Notes: generated from the sequence alone by a model not told the origin. A stretch of DNA of 64,000 bases from Epiperipatus broadwayi (GCA_028023455.1 JAQFVV010006246.1:6150363-6214362), one strand, 5' to 3'. Shown: positions 35,484-48,368, counted from the stretch's first letter. Made by a program: numbers and translations.

Positions 35484-38450
35484 ATAATATTAATTACTCA
35501 TAATTATTTATTCACATGTTGTTAGTTTTAGATTTAAATATTTTAGAATTTTGGATATACAAAAAAGAGAAAATAAAAATTTGTTGTTCTTGATTATGAT
35601 TCTATAACATAATAGAACATATCTACCAGAGTATCATCGATACTAATCATAAAATATTATGATTAAGTTAACTTTATTTTTTTTAGTATAAGTTATTGGT
35701 ATTGAATTATTTAAGCCAGGAATCAGGTAAAATAAATATGTGTAATATTTATTGTGTGTATATTTACCTCAAGGTACGATAGAGGAATGAATATATTTAT
35801 TATACTCCGAATAAGAGTATAAAAGTGCTTATATTATTGATCTCGGAATAAGTTAAAGGTAATTAACCAACTTAGTATATTTAAGATAAGGTATATCATA
35901 AACTATTTGTTTGTTTTTATTTTAAACATCTTGATATGTTCAAAGCATGAAAATGTTAAGAATATGTTTGGATATTATTTTAAGAAATAATGATAATATT
36001 TTTATGCAATGTTGACGATTTTTAACAGAGCGTTTGATAGAATGTAGTGATATAGGAAATTAGTTTTATTGGAAAATCCTGTACTGGTAGGGATGTGTTA
36101 TTTAATGTTAAGTATGATACAGTTAAAGTAAGTTAGAATATTTGTGATATATGAATAGTAGCATTTTTCTAAAATCTGTAAGACCTTAAAAATAAAAGCC
36201 AAGATAGAAATTAAAATAGACACAAGAAAATATGGTCTTAAGTTACATAATCCATGATATCATTGTCTCTTAGTTTTATAAGGTATCCATCCCACACTTA
36301 CAATCACAAACATAGTTTTAGAAAATTGTATATTTGAGTGGTGACAAGAGCTAAACTTTCAAGTGATGACAAGATAAATCCATTTAGTGCAGAAGAATTA
36401 AATATGGAACAAATAAAATGCTAAAAGTATGTAAAAATAAAGATTTTATGAATGTTTTTTACCAAATATTAAATATCAAAATACAGAATAAATGTCTAAC
36501 TTAGAAGAGATATGATATTGTAAAAAAAACCTGATAATTATTCAGACTATTGTAAATAATATAATAATGTGCCATATCTTAATGGATATTTAAATAATTA
36601 AATGTTTATTTTATAATTAATAATAATTATAAAAAAAGGATAACAAGTTATAGAGTTATAATTAGATCATAATATTATAGAAGATTAAAGGTAAAGTAAT
36701 GATGATAAAAGAATATATTTTTTGAACTGTTTAGAATGTGATAATGTATAAGTTGTCTATTTTATTGGTATGTTTTAATATGAAAATATTAAGGAATATC
36801 TTAATATTCACAGAATTAAGTGTGCAAGATACTATATTCTAGTTGTAAATAATTTTAAAACAAAGTGCAAATTATTTATTTTATTATAAGTATTTTGTTA
36901 ATGTTAACTTTTTAAGTTTTGTACATGTTAAATATTTCTTTTAAGTAAATATAATTCTTGTACATTTTTCTTAAATTTTGTATTACTGCTGTAATAAAAT
37001 GTTAATGTTGTTTTTTAAAATTAACAAGGTGTGAGAATCTCTTTTCTTGTTTGTCCAAGTCTTTATTCATCATCCTAACCACACATATATTGTAATAATT
37101 AAAAATATTTGGTATTATTGCACATAGTCTAAATAAAATAATGAATAAGAAAAATATTGTGAATGTTAAAGATATTTGATGTTATATCCAAAATATTAGT
37201 TAATTTAATTTTTTTCCCATCTTACTCAATGATTATAATGAAGACTGATAATTAAGATGCCATATACAAATAAAATGATTATATTATAATACATGGTGAT
37301 AAGAAATTATTTTAAATTTGTTTATGATAGTTAATAGTGATCAGTATTAGCTAATAATTTTCATTTAATTCTTAGTCAAAGTTTATAAGTAAAGTAGTAG
37401 TTGATGATTTTGAAAGGGAAGAATTGATGAGTATATTTGTTTCTTAATTATTATTATTTAAATGTAGCTAGATGTAAGTAAAATCCCTCTTTACATTTGG
37501 TTATGTAAATTAATTAATTTATTTTAAGAAGCAATAATAATTACCTGAGATGTTGATTGAGTTATAAAATGTTAGTAAAGAAGAGATATAATTATTTTAA
37601 TAGATAAATGAATATGATATTGTGTTATAATAAAATATAATTTGCTTATCTTAATTGTGAGTCATGGGAGTATCATTAATATTTTAGTGGTGTAGTGTTT
37701 GGTGATATTCGTATGCCATTGAGGGTATACTTTTTGGTATATGCTTAATGCTAAAAAGGGTACCTTAATGGATGATTAAATAGCAAATCTCAAATAATTT
37801 ATTAAGATTAATATAATATATAAGACATAAAATAAATAGATTTGTATTGTAAAAATTGTATGTATAAGCAAGAAATTTAACTTGGCTGAACTAGAAATTA
37901 GTTGTTGTTATTTACATCCACCATATCATAATAGTGGGGGGGGGGTGTTTTAAGTGAATAGCAAATTATTTTCTGAATATGTTTCAGTGAAGACGCTTTT
38001 GTTAATCCCATAATAAATTAATATTGTAATAATAATGTAATTTGTTAAATAACGTACATATTAATTATCATGTTTTTTTTTCATTCAAATCTATTAACCA
38101 AAATCATGTTAAAAATTTGAAGCAGTAGAAAATTTTGTTCCATCAATAATTAAAAAATAAATTTGTTCTATTTTTTTTTAAAAACAATTTTACATTAAAA
38201 ATTGTTTTTATTTTCCCTTGCTTTATCTTATGTTTGAAATCCTTAAAAGATATCACTAACAATTTACTATAAACAATCTATTAAAAATGGTAAAAAAAAA
38301 AAAAAGAAATTTAAAAAGAACAGTTGTGCATTTTAATGCTTCAATGCCAAATGATCTCTTAAATATATTAATATTATATTATTAACAGAATTGTACAGAA
38401 ATTATAAGCTTAAAATATTTGATTTTTTGATAATTATATATATTATGATG
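35484..38450. other. AT-rich intronic stretch, possible unrecognised repeats
   Basis: No exon or coding motif recognised. TATAAAAG near 35818 and a slightly GC-richer block at 37030-37085 (AAGGTGTGAGAATCTCTTTT and on) could belong to a decayed LTR, but no matching second LTR, TG/CA ends or target duplication were found. A 10-bp G run lies near 37937. Confidence 0.35.
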
Positions 38451-38454
38451 GTCA

Positions 38455-38665
38455 GAGACGTATAGTCAGCTAAATTAATCCTAGTAACCAAGCAATGACC
38501 ACTAACTGGCATGTCTATGTGTAATATCAATATAAACATTACCACAAACAATTCGGAGTTGAACCTCATTACCTATGTTCCCAGGATAATTTCCACAAAA
38601 TGAACACATCTGATATTGGTGCAATGCTTTTCTAATATCCCACTAGGTCAGGGAAATACAAGAAA
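38455..38665 (-). mobile_element. tRNA-derived SINE, minus strand
   Basis: On the minus strand an A-box-like CTAGTGGGATATTAGAAAAG followed by CATTGCACC (about 38645-38618) precedes GAGGTTCAACTCCG (about 38571-38558). The latter contains a perfect B box, GGTTCAACTCC, matching GGTTCRANTCC. The A-to-B distance is about 65-75 bp. The rest of the body (to about 38455) is unidentified. The best SINE candidate in the window. Confidence 0.55.
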
Positions 38666-39074
38666 TTCTTAAAACTATATTAAATAATTGCTGTAAACAA
38701 AACACAAAATGCAAGATAATGTGTAAAAAAAAATTATTAGTAACAATAATAAAAGAAAACTAAAGTGAAATAAAAGTTCACGTCTCTCTACATTTAAACC
38801 AAAAATCATTTGAATTTCGTACAAATTAGAATGAAATTAATTAGCGACTAAGCAGATTAACTATTGCAAATTTACACCAATAGAGACTATAGGTGTTATA
38901 AATCCTAATAATTTCTAGGATGAACATTCTATAATGGTTTAATGATAAATTAATAAATAATCAAGCAAGGTTAAGATGGAAGTAAGTACTTAATTATATC
39001 AAAATTACAATCATAAATAGATGACCACTATAATCTCAGAATTATGACAGACTGCATGCTTGGAATCTCAGGTT

Positions 39075-39722
39075 TTAAAACACATTAAAAAAATATGAAG
39101 CATGATGCCAGGCTATGAACAACACAGGAATATATCTGATGAAGCAACAGAATAGAGAGTCATATGGAGCAAAAATGTCTCCTCCAACCAGTAATAAACT
39201 GATTACTACTAAGCAGGAATAAGTATATGCATTGATAATAATGAATAATGGCAAGAAGCTTCTGAGTATAAAATAAAATATGTCCACCTTTAGCGTGATC
39301 ATATCTAGAAATGCCCGGCAATCCATTTCAATAAAGCAGGAATGAACATCTGCTTGAAGAGCAAATATACGAATTAATAAAAAATAGATATATAAATAAC
39401 CCAGCAATGCAAAATTAATTAAAAAAAGAGTGGTAAATAACTGTTCTATGAAAGTCCTCAATTTAAAGACCAACAATATAAATATGTAGCCACATTATAT
39501 AAGTTTAAACAAGTAGTCCTATATTATCTTACTGGCCAAACTAAGACCTAATATACTTAAAAGAATTAAAAGATTGAAATAACCCTGCTTAATTGAAGGT
39601 CTACTCAACAGATCTTGCATTAGAATAAATATATTGCATGATAGCTCAAGAGGTCTACGATTTACATATATAATTATAATGAGATATTTATGAAAACTGA
39701 CTTTACTTATCTCAGCTAACAT
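39075..39722 (-). pseudogene. Hydrophobic open frame of about 216 codons with two stops, unidentified
   Basis: From ATG at 39722 the minus strand is open for 67 codons, has two in-frame stops 24 bp apart (39519 and 39495), then runs open again to 39075 in the same frame. The whole would be about 215 residues with several hydrophobic segments that could span a membrane (for example LFTTLFLINFALLGYLYIYF). Long open frames are rare in this AT-rich window, and this one is second only to the transposase. It might be a decayed multi-pass membrane protein, for example a chemoreceptor. I see no diagnostic motif, and T-rich DNA favours F/I/L codons by chance. Confidence 0.2.
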
Positions 39723-40004
39723 GAATCAAATGATATATATTTGTCCCTTCAAATAAATTGAAAATTAATGCCAGTTTTATCATTATTTTCAAAACTAATT
39801 CAACTTTTATAATTGTTTATCAAACAACTGGTTTTCTAATTGCAAAAGTAATATCTATAACTAAAAATCTGACACATGCGATGAAGGGGCATTAAAACTG
39901 TTTTTGTGTTTTTAATTAATTATCTTATTTTTAAGGGGGAAAAGAAAGCCAATTCTTGAAATTTTCAGAAATAAAATGTACTTACAAAATATTACCCTCC
40001 ACCA

Positions 40005-42372
40005 GATTTTTAATAATAAATCTAGCATAGATGTAAGATTTAAGAATGATCTCATCTAACAATATATTCGATCATTCTTAATAATATGTTAGTTAAAGCA
40101 AAATTAAAGAAAATGAACAAAATTAAATTATACAAATAAAAGAGAAACATCAATAACTATGAATTGTTTTACCAGTATAAGAGGATGCAGATTTTCATGT
40201 ACAGAGTACAAATGCCATAGTTTTATATTTGCAAAAAATTTGAAAATATGGCAAAATATGAAGAGCAGTGTGAGATGTAATGGGGATGCATAGTTTTCAT
40301 GGACAATTCTTATGGTCCTTTTCTTGAATATTAATTGATTGAAGACAGGCTGAATTTATATGTGATGGCGGCATCATAGGCACAGGTATAACAGTCAGCA
40401 GATTCAATATAGGCAGCACTTCACTCCACCACCCCCAGAGATGGCAAAGGGGAAGTGAACACAAGCTTTCTACTCACTGGTTTACATAGTATGTCACATA
40501 ATAAAATATTCTTGATAATTACAATCTTGAGGAATCTTCTCAGAAGAACAAAGAATCAGAATAACCAAGAAAGAATAATCTTTAACATTGTCTGAGGAAT
40601 TTATATGACTTTAAAGAAAAGCCATCCAGATTAATTTTAATTAAAATATATTTTTGATGATAACAATTTTGATCCATTTATTGACAATTTAATCTTGTAT
40701 CTACTTTATTAACTAGTAAAGTTTTACAAATTCCTAATGCCTTTATCTACAGCAGGGGTGGCCAAAACGTTGTCCACAAGCTTTATGGAAGCCAATTGTA
40801 AAGCTGACATGAACATTGACAAATTATAGTGATAAATTCAGAGCTTATTTAAAAATAAAAAAATAACAAGAAATAAAAAATAAATAAATTCAAAATTATT
40901 TTCATTTAAAAATAGTTAAACTTAAAATAACACCTATTGTTATTGTCAATCTCAAAGATAAACTTAGGTTGGAAGAAGCTGAAAAATATTAAATATGTAA
41001 TGTTAGAGCTAAAATTCTTAGAAATATTTAATTGCCATTTCCGAGGAAAAATGAAAATAACTTGTCCTGGAAAAACAAGGATTTTAATGAACTGATTTTA
41101 AAACAAAGCAGTTGTGAACTTTTTAAAACACTTCATCTAGCTAGAAAATAATTCCCAACAAGATTTAAAAAAAGGACCCTTTCCTATTTATGAAAAAAAA
41201 TAGGCGCCAAAGCAAGAAACAAACTTTGTCTGTTTATTGTAAAGACTGTTAGTAGAGAAAATGTGGGGATTTTCGACAGCATAGAAATAGAGAACTTTTA
41301 TAAAATATTATTTTTATTGTTATTATGTATTTTTTTTTCTAGCAAAGTGTCATCAAAATAAAATAAAAATATATATATTTTTTACTTTGCATTTTTTTTT
41401 TTGTAAAATATGCATCTAATTTATTTTACTACAATTCTAAAACAATATTTTTTTTTCCTTGAATTATTTTTAAAATTCTGGAGCAGCTCTAGAAAATAAT
41501 TATTTATAGATAATTTAAAAATTGTAATTTAATAAATATTTTACAAAGTAACACGGACAAGTTATAATACTAGAGGGAGCTGGGGTAACTTAATAGTAGT
41601 CATAGTAAAATCAGTTCATAAGAATCTTCTAAAAATGTCACCAATATTTATGAGTATCTAAAAAGCCCTTATTAAAAAAAACCAGGACTTTGAACAATTT
41701 TTTTTTTTTCCATTCTGGCAAAAATGTTTTTTTTTCTGGTTTCTGGTTTGAAGCCCTAAAAAAACAGTCATCCTCACCAAAAAAGCTGCCCCCCAACATC
41801 TAAAAGTTTGGCCACCCCTAATCTACAGCATTCCTGGCAGTAATTAAAGATCATTAACACCATTTAAAGCAAGATAAAATATTGAAAATATTCTTGTAAA
41901 TATAAAATAGAAAGATTATGTTCCTTATTTAATAATATTTCTATTCCAATTATAAATGTACTTAGGTCTACAATTAATCTGCCTTTACTAACTAAAATGT
42001 TCAATAATTTAAATTAGTCAAATTTTAAATTAATTGTACCTTAGAATTTTCTAGAATTAGACACACAATTGGAAAATGATCCTATTAATTTCAGGTCTCT
42101 TTCTAACCCCCATTACATCTACATGTGCCTTTATTAAATTTTATTAAATTAGTTGAATTTTAAATTAATTGCATCTTAAAATTTTCTACAATTGGATATA
42201 CAATTGGAACATTAACTATTAATCTCAGTTCTCTTTCTGATCTCCATTACATCTACACATGCCTTTAATAAATTTCCATAAAATTAAAGTTATTTAATTA
42301 TAATCAAAATTTAGAAGTTAGAAAGTATTTATTTATAAGTTGGTATGAAGCGTATATATATATGGCTTCATA
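40005..42372 (+). repeat. 1.27 kb dispersed repeat, copy 1 (with nested hAT element)
   Basis: Aligns in the same orientation with 47617-50135. Shared landmarks include AATAAATCTAGCATA near both starts, AAATTAAAGAAAATGAACAA, TTTCATGGACAATTC, GGCAGCACTTCAC.CCACC, TCTTCTCAGAAGAACAAAGA, TTACAAATTCCTAATGC and TTTATAAGTTGG near both ends. Copy 1 has a 1,068-bp hAT insertion (40753-41820) and a local duplication of about 150 bp (about 42010-42270). Copy 2 lacks these but has an LTR element. No coding frame was recognised in the repeat itself, so its class is unknown. Confidence 0.88.
40753..41820. mobile_element. Non-autonomous hAT element (1,068 bp) with an empty site nearby
   Basis: Starts CAGGGGTGGCCAAAACG and ends AGTTTGGCCACCCCTA. 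The flanking 8-mers ATCTACAG at 40745-40752 and 41821-41828 are identical. The paralogous repeat at 49707-49714 reads GTCTACAG directly followed by CATTCC, an empty site. The interior is AT-rich without a transposase frame; a short frame near 41190 (MKKNRRQSKKQTL) is too short to assign. Its terminus differs from those of the hAT copies at 1298 and 31355, so it is a separate hAT family. Confidence 0.93.
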
Positions 42373-45300
42373 TCTCTCCAGCCAGAGGGAGAAAAAAAGA
42401 AATAAAAAAAGACCTTCACTTATCTGAGTGATCAATCAGCCTAAGTTAGATTATACATTAGTACAATAGATAGTAAATGATTATATATATATATTGTAAC
42501 CTTATGGTCAAGCCTTATTTAAATGGTCAATTGTTTAAAATTTTAATCGGTAATAATTAAATAATAATCATGGTTGCCAAATTTAGTCAATAGATCTCCT
42601 GAGAGTGATAAGAAATTGAAATGTTCAAGATGTGCTATAGGCCTTCTGCTACATTGTGTATGAGCCATTTTATAATACAGTCTGTCAGGTGGACTAATTT
42701 TCAATAGTATCAATATAATAATTTGTTAATGTTATAATTAAATTAAAAGTATAGACATATTTTGGTATTTTATTATTACTAAATAATAATCAGAAAAAGA
42801 CTTAAAATTATAGTTATCCTAAGTTAATTAATTCTCAAGCATATTTTTATTGCAATTTAAAATAATTTTTAACAGCTTAATTAATTGTCACTTATGCTTA
42901 TAGATGGAGAATTATTAATTATATTTTAATGTATGCACGTAGAACGATTCAATGGGTTTGTCAATTTGTACAATAATTTTCTCTGATGAAAGTTTGTAAA
43001 TAGGCTAACATAGATCTTTCTGGGGAGACCAGGAGAACAACAAGAGAGACCAGGAGAACAAGTAGAATCAAATGGAAAAACAACAACATTTGAAAATAGC
43101 ATAACTGAAAAATTATTAAAAAGTAAAATTGAATTCGAATTGAGTTAAAAATGGAATAGAATTGTATTTTAACTTGCAACTAATGGATTAGGGACTCAAT
43201 ATGGCCTATATATTTAGTATAAGTACGTCGCCCCTGGGGCATTAGGATTTGGACTGAAAAATTTATATAGTGGAGATACTAAGTTAAGATTAAAAATTTT
43301 CTATATATATTATTCTGATTTGCCAAGTCACTAGCTCAGAGTAGGAGATTTTAAAACATTTATAAGTTTCAATAGACTTCTATTCTCAAAGTATATATTA
43401 AATATTTAGAACAATAAAATAAAAGAAGCCACTGCCAGTAATTAACACACAAATAGATTTTTATTAACACACATTTAAAATTGAAGATTAAATTTATTTT
43501 TAGATTTTAACATTAATATTTTTTTTTTTTTTAAAATTTAAATTACTATTTTAAATAGATCGCACAGATGGATATTTAAATTATATTTTATTTAGCATGT
43601 CGAGCATAGATAGTCTACATAGTTTTTTTTTCACTTAAAAACTTATCAAAACATTCATTTAATCTCAGACTAAAAGTTTGTAGTCAACCCAATGCTGCTT
43701 CCAGATATATAGTAGCAATCAATGCAATAGAAGATGTACATAAAATCACGCCAAGGAATGTGCATCTGGAGGTGATATTATTTGAAGGAAATGATCCAGG
43801 TCTAGATCAGGAAAGTGCTCTGTCTGACTAAGGAATCATGTATATAAATTTTTTAAAGAATGTAGTATGGGGGAAAGGGTTTTCTGCGTCTTATAAATCC
43901 CTGTCCATAGAGTAGGAGGGGTCAATGGTGAGGAAATACATCTGGACCATTTTCAATGATATGACTGCTCTTTGGGGTCATGATTCAGTTGGGCAGTTGC
44001 TGTATGTAAACAGCTTAATTAATTAATATAAACGTCTATATATCTCTCCACTAGACTGACACAACCACAAAACAAATAGCTGAAATTAAAATCTGTTAAA
44101 TTAAACATAAAGAATTTAAAATAGTTATTAATCTTTATCCATGAGTATCTACAAATTTAAATTTAATAATTTTAGTTAAAACATAATAAAAAAAAAAAAA
44201 ATGAATGAAATGATTGTTAACATCTAATAAAAATATCAATAATTGAATTTGATTCTTAAGTCAGATAAGAGTTCTTATTTTCAGTTATTAATTATTGAAT
44301 TTTAGGAAAGTTATTAGATAGATAAATAGTTCATATTTAAGATTTAATAGATTGAGAAGTCATCTTCGTGATTACTTTGTAGATTTTGTCCTTTTTGAAA
44401 TGAAATGGATTGTGATTTGGTCAGAACTGTCATCAGAGGCCTCAGTGATTGTCGGAAAATTAATTTATTGAACTTAATGTGAAAATCTGAATATAGCTAG
44501 TTATAACGATCTATTCATAGTCAGCTCTAAGATAACAATTATAATAATAATTTGGCTTTTATATTTTTATTAGTCTCTTATCATTAGATCTTGAGATTAA
44601 GAGAAGATACTAATCCTCTGGTGTTTCAATCAGGTCCGTGTGAATTTTGGTGTTTGATTGGTCATTTAATTTCTTTGTATTTCTTATTGAATTTAATTTA
44701 TTTTAAATGTTTGGTTTTGTTTGAACAATCATTTAATTAATAAGAATCATTTAATTAATAAGAAATCATTTCCATTTTCTAAGATCAAATTATTTCTATT
44801 TTAAATATCAAATTTTATATCTTTATTTTTTTAAAAAATTATTAAATATTTGTATTTTTTAAAATTTTTAAAGTTGTATATGTTATATATATAAAATTTT
44901 AATTTAATTTTTATTTATGATTTTATTTTAATTATAATGTGACGGGACTCAATTTGGCCTATATATATATGAAATATTCTGCTTCTGTCAATCGATAGTT
45001 GTAAAGGTTCACATTTTGGAGTAAAAGCCCACCAAAGTGGTTAAAGTTTGTAAGCTTGAAATTTCACTTTTGTTTTATAACTGTTTTAATTATATTTACT
45101 GTGTGCATTATAAATTTAATTATGACTTAAGAAAGAAAAAATTATTTAGTACTTTCATTCAGAATAAATTTAAAAATCAGCAGAACGATAATATGGGATA
45201 TTTAATGTCTTTTATTACTGTTTTTGAATGTACAAGGCACTCACGACATGTATAAACAAGTGTGACACTATTACATTTAACTACAATTATTGCAATTTTA

Positions 45301-45985
45301 TTATACTAAATTAATTTCATTACATGGAAAAAAATAAATTTTAAATAAAAAAGTTACAATTAAATAAAAGTACAGTAATAACATATAACTATCTAATAAA
45401 ACAATAAATGAAAAAACTAAATTATAATAGTTTATAAAATATTTATTAAGACTTTTAATATGAAGATATCCTCAGCATTGCCTTTAAAACTTGCATTAGT
45501 GCATGCTAAAATGCGTCATCTTGCAACTTAATAAGTGGAATTGATATGTTTATTAAACGTAAGCTGTAGAATTTCATTAAAAGTGAATCAAGGGTCAACT
45601 TAAATTTTGATATATTAATTATTGTGTTGATCATATTGTGGGTGTAATTCTGATGTGTTAATTATTAAATATTGTCATTAGTCAATAAACTGTATGAAAG
45701 ACATATACGTAATGAAAATAAAAATCAATATTTATCTTCAACTTTTTCCTTCACTTCCGGAATAACAAAGTGCTGAAGTTTGTTTATATAGATCCAGCAA
45801 CATACTAGAATTACAGTTTGAACTGATAAAAAAAAAAAAAAAAGAAATATACTCCATATGGGAAAGAACATTTATCAATCATATAATGCTGCACATTTTT
45901 TTTTGTTTTTAAAGTTGCAACTAAGATTTCGTTTTTCTTAAGTTTCACAAGAAATAATGTGAAACAAAAACTTTATATAGCAATT
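42373..45985. other. AT-rich intronic stretch with a few higher-complexity blocks
   Basis: No exon recognised. GGGACTCAAT.TGGCCTATATAT occurs at about 43191 and again at about 44945, which may mark ends of an unrecognised 1.75 kb repeat. A short tandem GAGACCAGGAGAACAA occurs twice near 43024-43060. A 74-codon frame at 43610-43831 is listed separately. The 45037-45255 frame is chance-like. Confidence 0.4.
43610..43831 (+). other. Stop-free 74-codon stretch in a higher-complexity block, unrecognised
   Basis: Open from after a TAG at 43607 to TAA at 43829. The translation contains NAASRYIVAINAIEDVHK and HLEVILFEGNDPGLDQES, with a mixed, protein-like composition unlike the F/I/K-rich chance frames around it. 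There is no ATG near the start and no clear splice sites. It could be a decayed transposon or host-gene fragment. The region to about 44010 stays GC-richer. Confidence 0.2.
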
Positions 45986-46019
45986 TTTATTATCAGTAAT
46001 ACTCTATGTTTTGTCTTAT

Positions 46020-46760
46020 AATATTGTATGTGTTATATCCGCAAGAATGTCTGTGCGGCCATCAAATAAATATGCACAATATTTTACTTAGTCTGAATAG
46101 CGAATAGTTTGCAACACTCTATCTCCATAGTTCTCTGGCAACGGATGCTCTTGCTCTGCAACAAATGCTCTATTCTGCAACTAATGCTCTACTCTGCAAC
46201 TAATGCTCTGCAACTAATGCTCTACTCTGCAACGAATGCTCTGCTCTGCAACTAATGCTCTTCTCTGCAATGAATGCCCTGCTCTGCAACTAACGCTCTA
46301 CTCTGCTGCAGTCTCCCCATTTCTATGGGCTCTTCCAGCTACACCCGTGGATTACATTTCCACTGGGCGCTGGTCATTTACTGCAGGCACTGACGCGAGA
46401 TATCTCTACTCCAAACTACTAGACTCTACTGCCGTTGTACTCCAAATATGGCTGCTAATAATTGCCTTACTCTGCGTAGTTGTTACACTGTCTTTTATTG
46501 CTTGCTGATAACTGTAGCAATTAATCCTTGTCCAATCAGGTAACGTCTTTTATTCAGAAATATTTGCAATCAGCAAATATCTCTTGGAATTATCATCCGC
46601 CATTACGTTACTTAACTTCCTCCATTATCAGCGTGCGATCTACAACAACCACTCGAACAAATTCTAGTTTTTCTGGAGTGCACAAACTTGCATTCAATTT
46701 TTACAAAATACAACAGTATGCATCATTATTACAGATATAAAAACCGGTTTCTGCAAAAAA
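46020..46760. other. GC-richer block with a minisatellite, unidentified
   Basis: Starts near CCGCAAGAATGTCTGTGCGG and holds the minisatellite at 46143-46312. It then has C-rich DNA with open frames at 46236-46508 and 46528-46740 and a TATAAAAACC near 46735. The first frame encodes the repeat plus a hydrophobic tail and is not convincing as a protein. Composition is unlike the surrounding DNA. It may be an LTR or other inserted sequence, but no second copy, TG/CA ends or target duplication were found. Confidence 0.35.
46143..46312. repeat. Minisatellite, about 8 units of AATGCTCTACTCTGCAACT
   Basis: Units of about 13-19 bp built from TGCTCT, (A/G)CTCTGCAAC and TAA/GAA repeat with small changes and one shortened unit. 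The repeat is translated in the open frame starting at 46236, so that frame is partly repeat-derived. Confidence 0.85.
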
Positions 46761-47261
46761 ACTAAATGCGTGATAAATGTAAATTTGATCAAATATATAT
46801 AAAAAAGGGTAAAGTAATTTTATTTGTGTAAATTTCGTTCATGATCATAGGTAAAAAACTATTACAGTTTATTCTCAATATTTTTCTTTTTCAGATAAAA
46901 GCTACAATTGTTGAATAATAATAATAAATGGGTAGTATTCAACTTCAGTTAATGTGGATGTGTTAAATATGGTATTTTTTATATATAGTACTTAACTAAT
47001 TAGTAGTTAATAATGGCTATAGTTATACGTCATTCTTGAATTGATAATTATAAATTTTATGTGTCAAATAGTGATATATTCTGTTTTGCTAGTGACTTTA
47101 TATATTCATGGTAAGTAATATTAATATTAGATTTATCTGTTATCATGTTGAATAATTATAATGATAAGTATAATATTTTGAAATATGTGGTAAGTCCATG
47201 TTCCCCAAGTGATGATATAAATGACCGTCATGGGTGAATCATCTTTGAGCAAATCAAGGCC

Positions 47262-47468
47262 ATACTTTTGTAGTCTATTGATCTAGTTATTAAATGAGGG
47301 ACTAACCACTCCTTTCTTTTTCTCATATCCCTAAAGGTGACCCAGAAGTGACACCGGGATTTCAAACCATGTATTAGTGTAGTTGTTAAACAAGGGATGC
47401 ATCACCCCTTCCTTTTATGTCTCCAAAGGTGCAAAAGCATCATCGGAATTACAGACTATATGCAGTCA
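47262..47468 (+). mobile_element. Possible dimeric tRNA-derived SINE
   Basis: Two tandem blocks of about 100 bp share (T/C)TAGT..TTGTTAAA.GAGGGA, ACCACTCCTTTC/ATCACCCCTTCC, TCTCCAAAGGTG and a T-arm-like end. The first ends GACACCGGGATTTCAAACC, which resembles a tRNA T-arm with B box; the second ends in the decayed CATCATCGGAATTACAGAC. TAGTGTAGTTGTTAAACA in the second block is A-box-like. Confidence 0.4.
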
Positions 47469-48023
47469 CAAGGTGACCGTGGCCTAGGTTGTTTGTTCTC
47501 TTTGCCTTAGCTCAACCCCACTATATCTTTGGATATATTATATGTTTTATTATGTTCCATATTCCTAAATTCTAATGGTTTGGTATCGATAACAGCAGAA
47601 TCATTTCTCCATCATTGGATTTTTATTAATAAATCTAGCATATATGTGAGATTTAAAAATGATTGCATGTATCAATATATTCGATCATTCTTAACAATAT
47701 GTTAGTTAAAGTAAAATTAAAGAAAATGAACAAAATTAAATTATACAAATAAAAGAGAAACATCAATAACTAATAATTCTTTTACCAGTATAAGGGGATG
47801 CAGATTTTCATGTATAGAGTTCAAATGTCTCGATTTTATAACTGTAAAATATGTATTTATTTTAAAATTAAATTCATATACAAAAGTGACTTGCTATAAA
47901 ATATTTCTTTTAAAGGACATTTTAAATTTCTAATATTTTATTTATAGATGTCTTAATTAGTTGTTGTTTGAACTAAAATGTAGTGTAACCAATCCGATCA
48001 CTTCTACTCGATAATATGAAAAG

Positions 48024-48368
48024 ATGATTAAAGAACTATCAAAAGAAGTGGAGAAATTAAAACTTGATGTTCATAAATTAAATAAATTAAAAGAACTTGA
48101 ACAACAAAATTAAGAACTTAGTGGAAAATTAGAAACCAAACTTTCAGAATGTCAGAGTTTTGAAAGACCGAATGAAGTTTTTAAAAGTAACCTTGCGATG
48201 TCAGAATTATCCAAACAGGTAGAGAGTTGGCAGCAGTATGGAAATGAGCTACAAGAAGAGATGGCTAAAAGTGAAATTGAAATAGACACTTCAAAATTTT
48301 GTTTAGAAGAGTGGCAATCTTTAGACAGTGAGCTGCCACACACAAAAACAGAAGAAGGAAAAATCTAG
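48024..48368 (+). pseudogene. Coiled-coil reading frame inside the LTR element, one internal stop
   Basis: From ATG at 48024 to TAG at 48366 the frame is 115 codons, broken only by TAA at codon 30 (48111-48113). The product would be almost entirely charged and helical (KELSKEVEKLKLDV..., SELSKQVESWQQYGNELQEE), a coiled coil, with an acidic C-terminal end. No zinc knuckle, capsid or enzyme motif is visible. It could be the remnant of a gag N-terminal coiled coil or a captured host segment. Codon use (GAA, AAA, TTA) is AT-rich. A single stop over 115 codons points to fairly recent coding constraint. Confidence 0.55.

Noticed and set aside
48152-48343. Minus-strand ORF inside the LTR element
   Set aside because: It is a shadow of the plus-strand coiled-coil frame.
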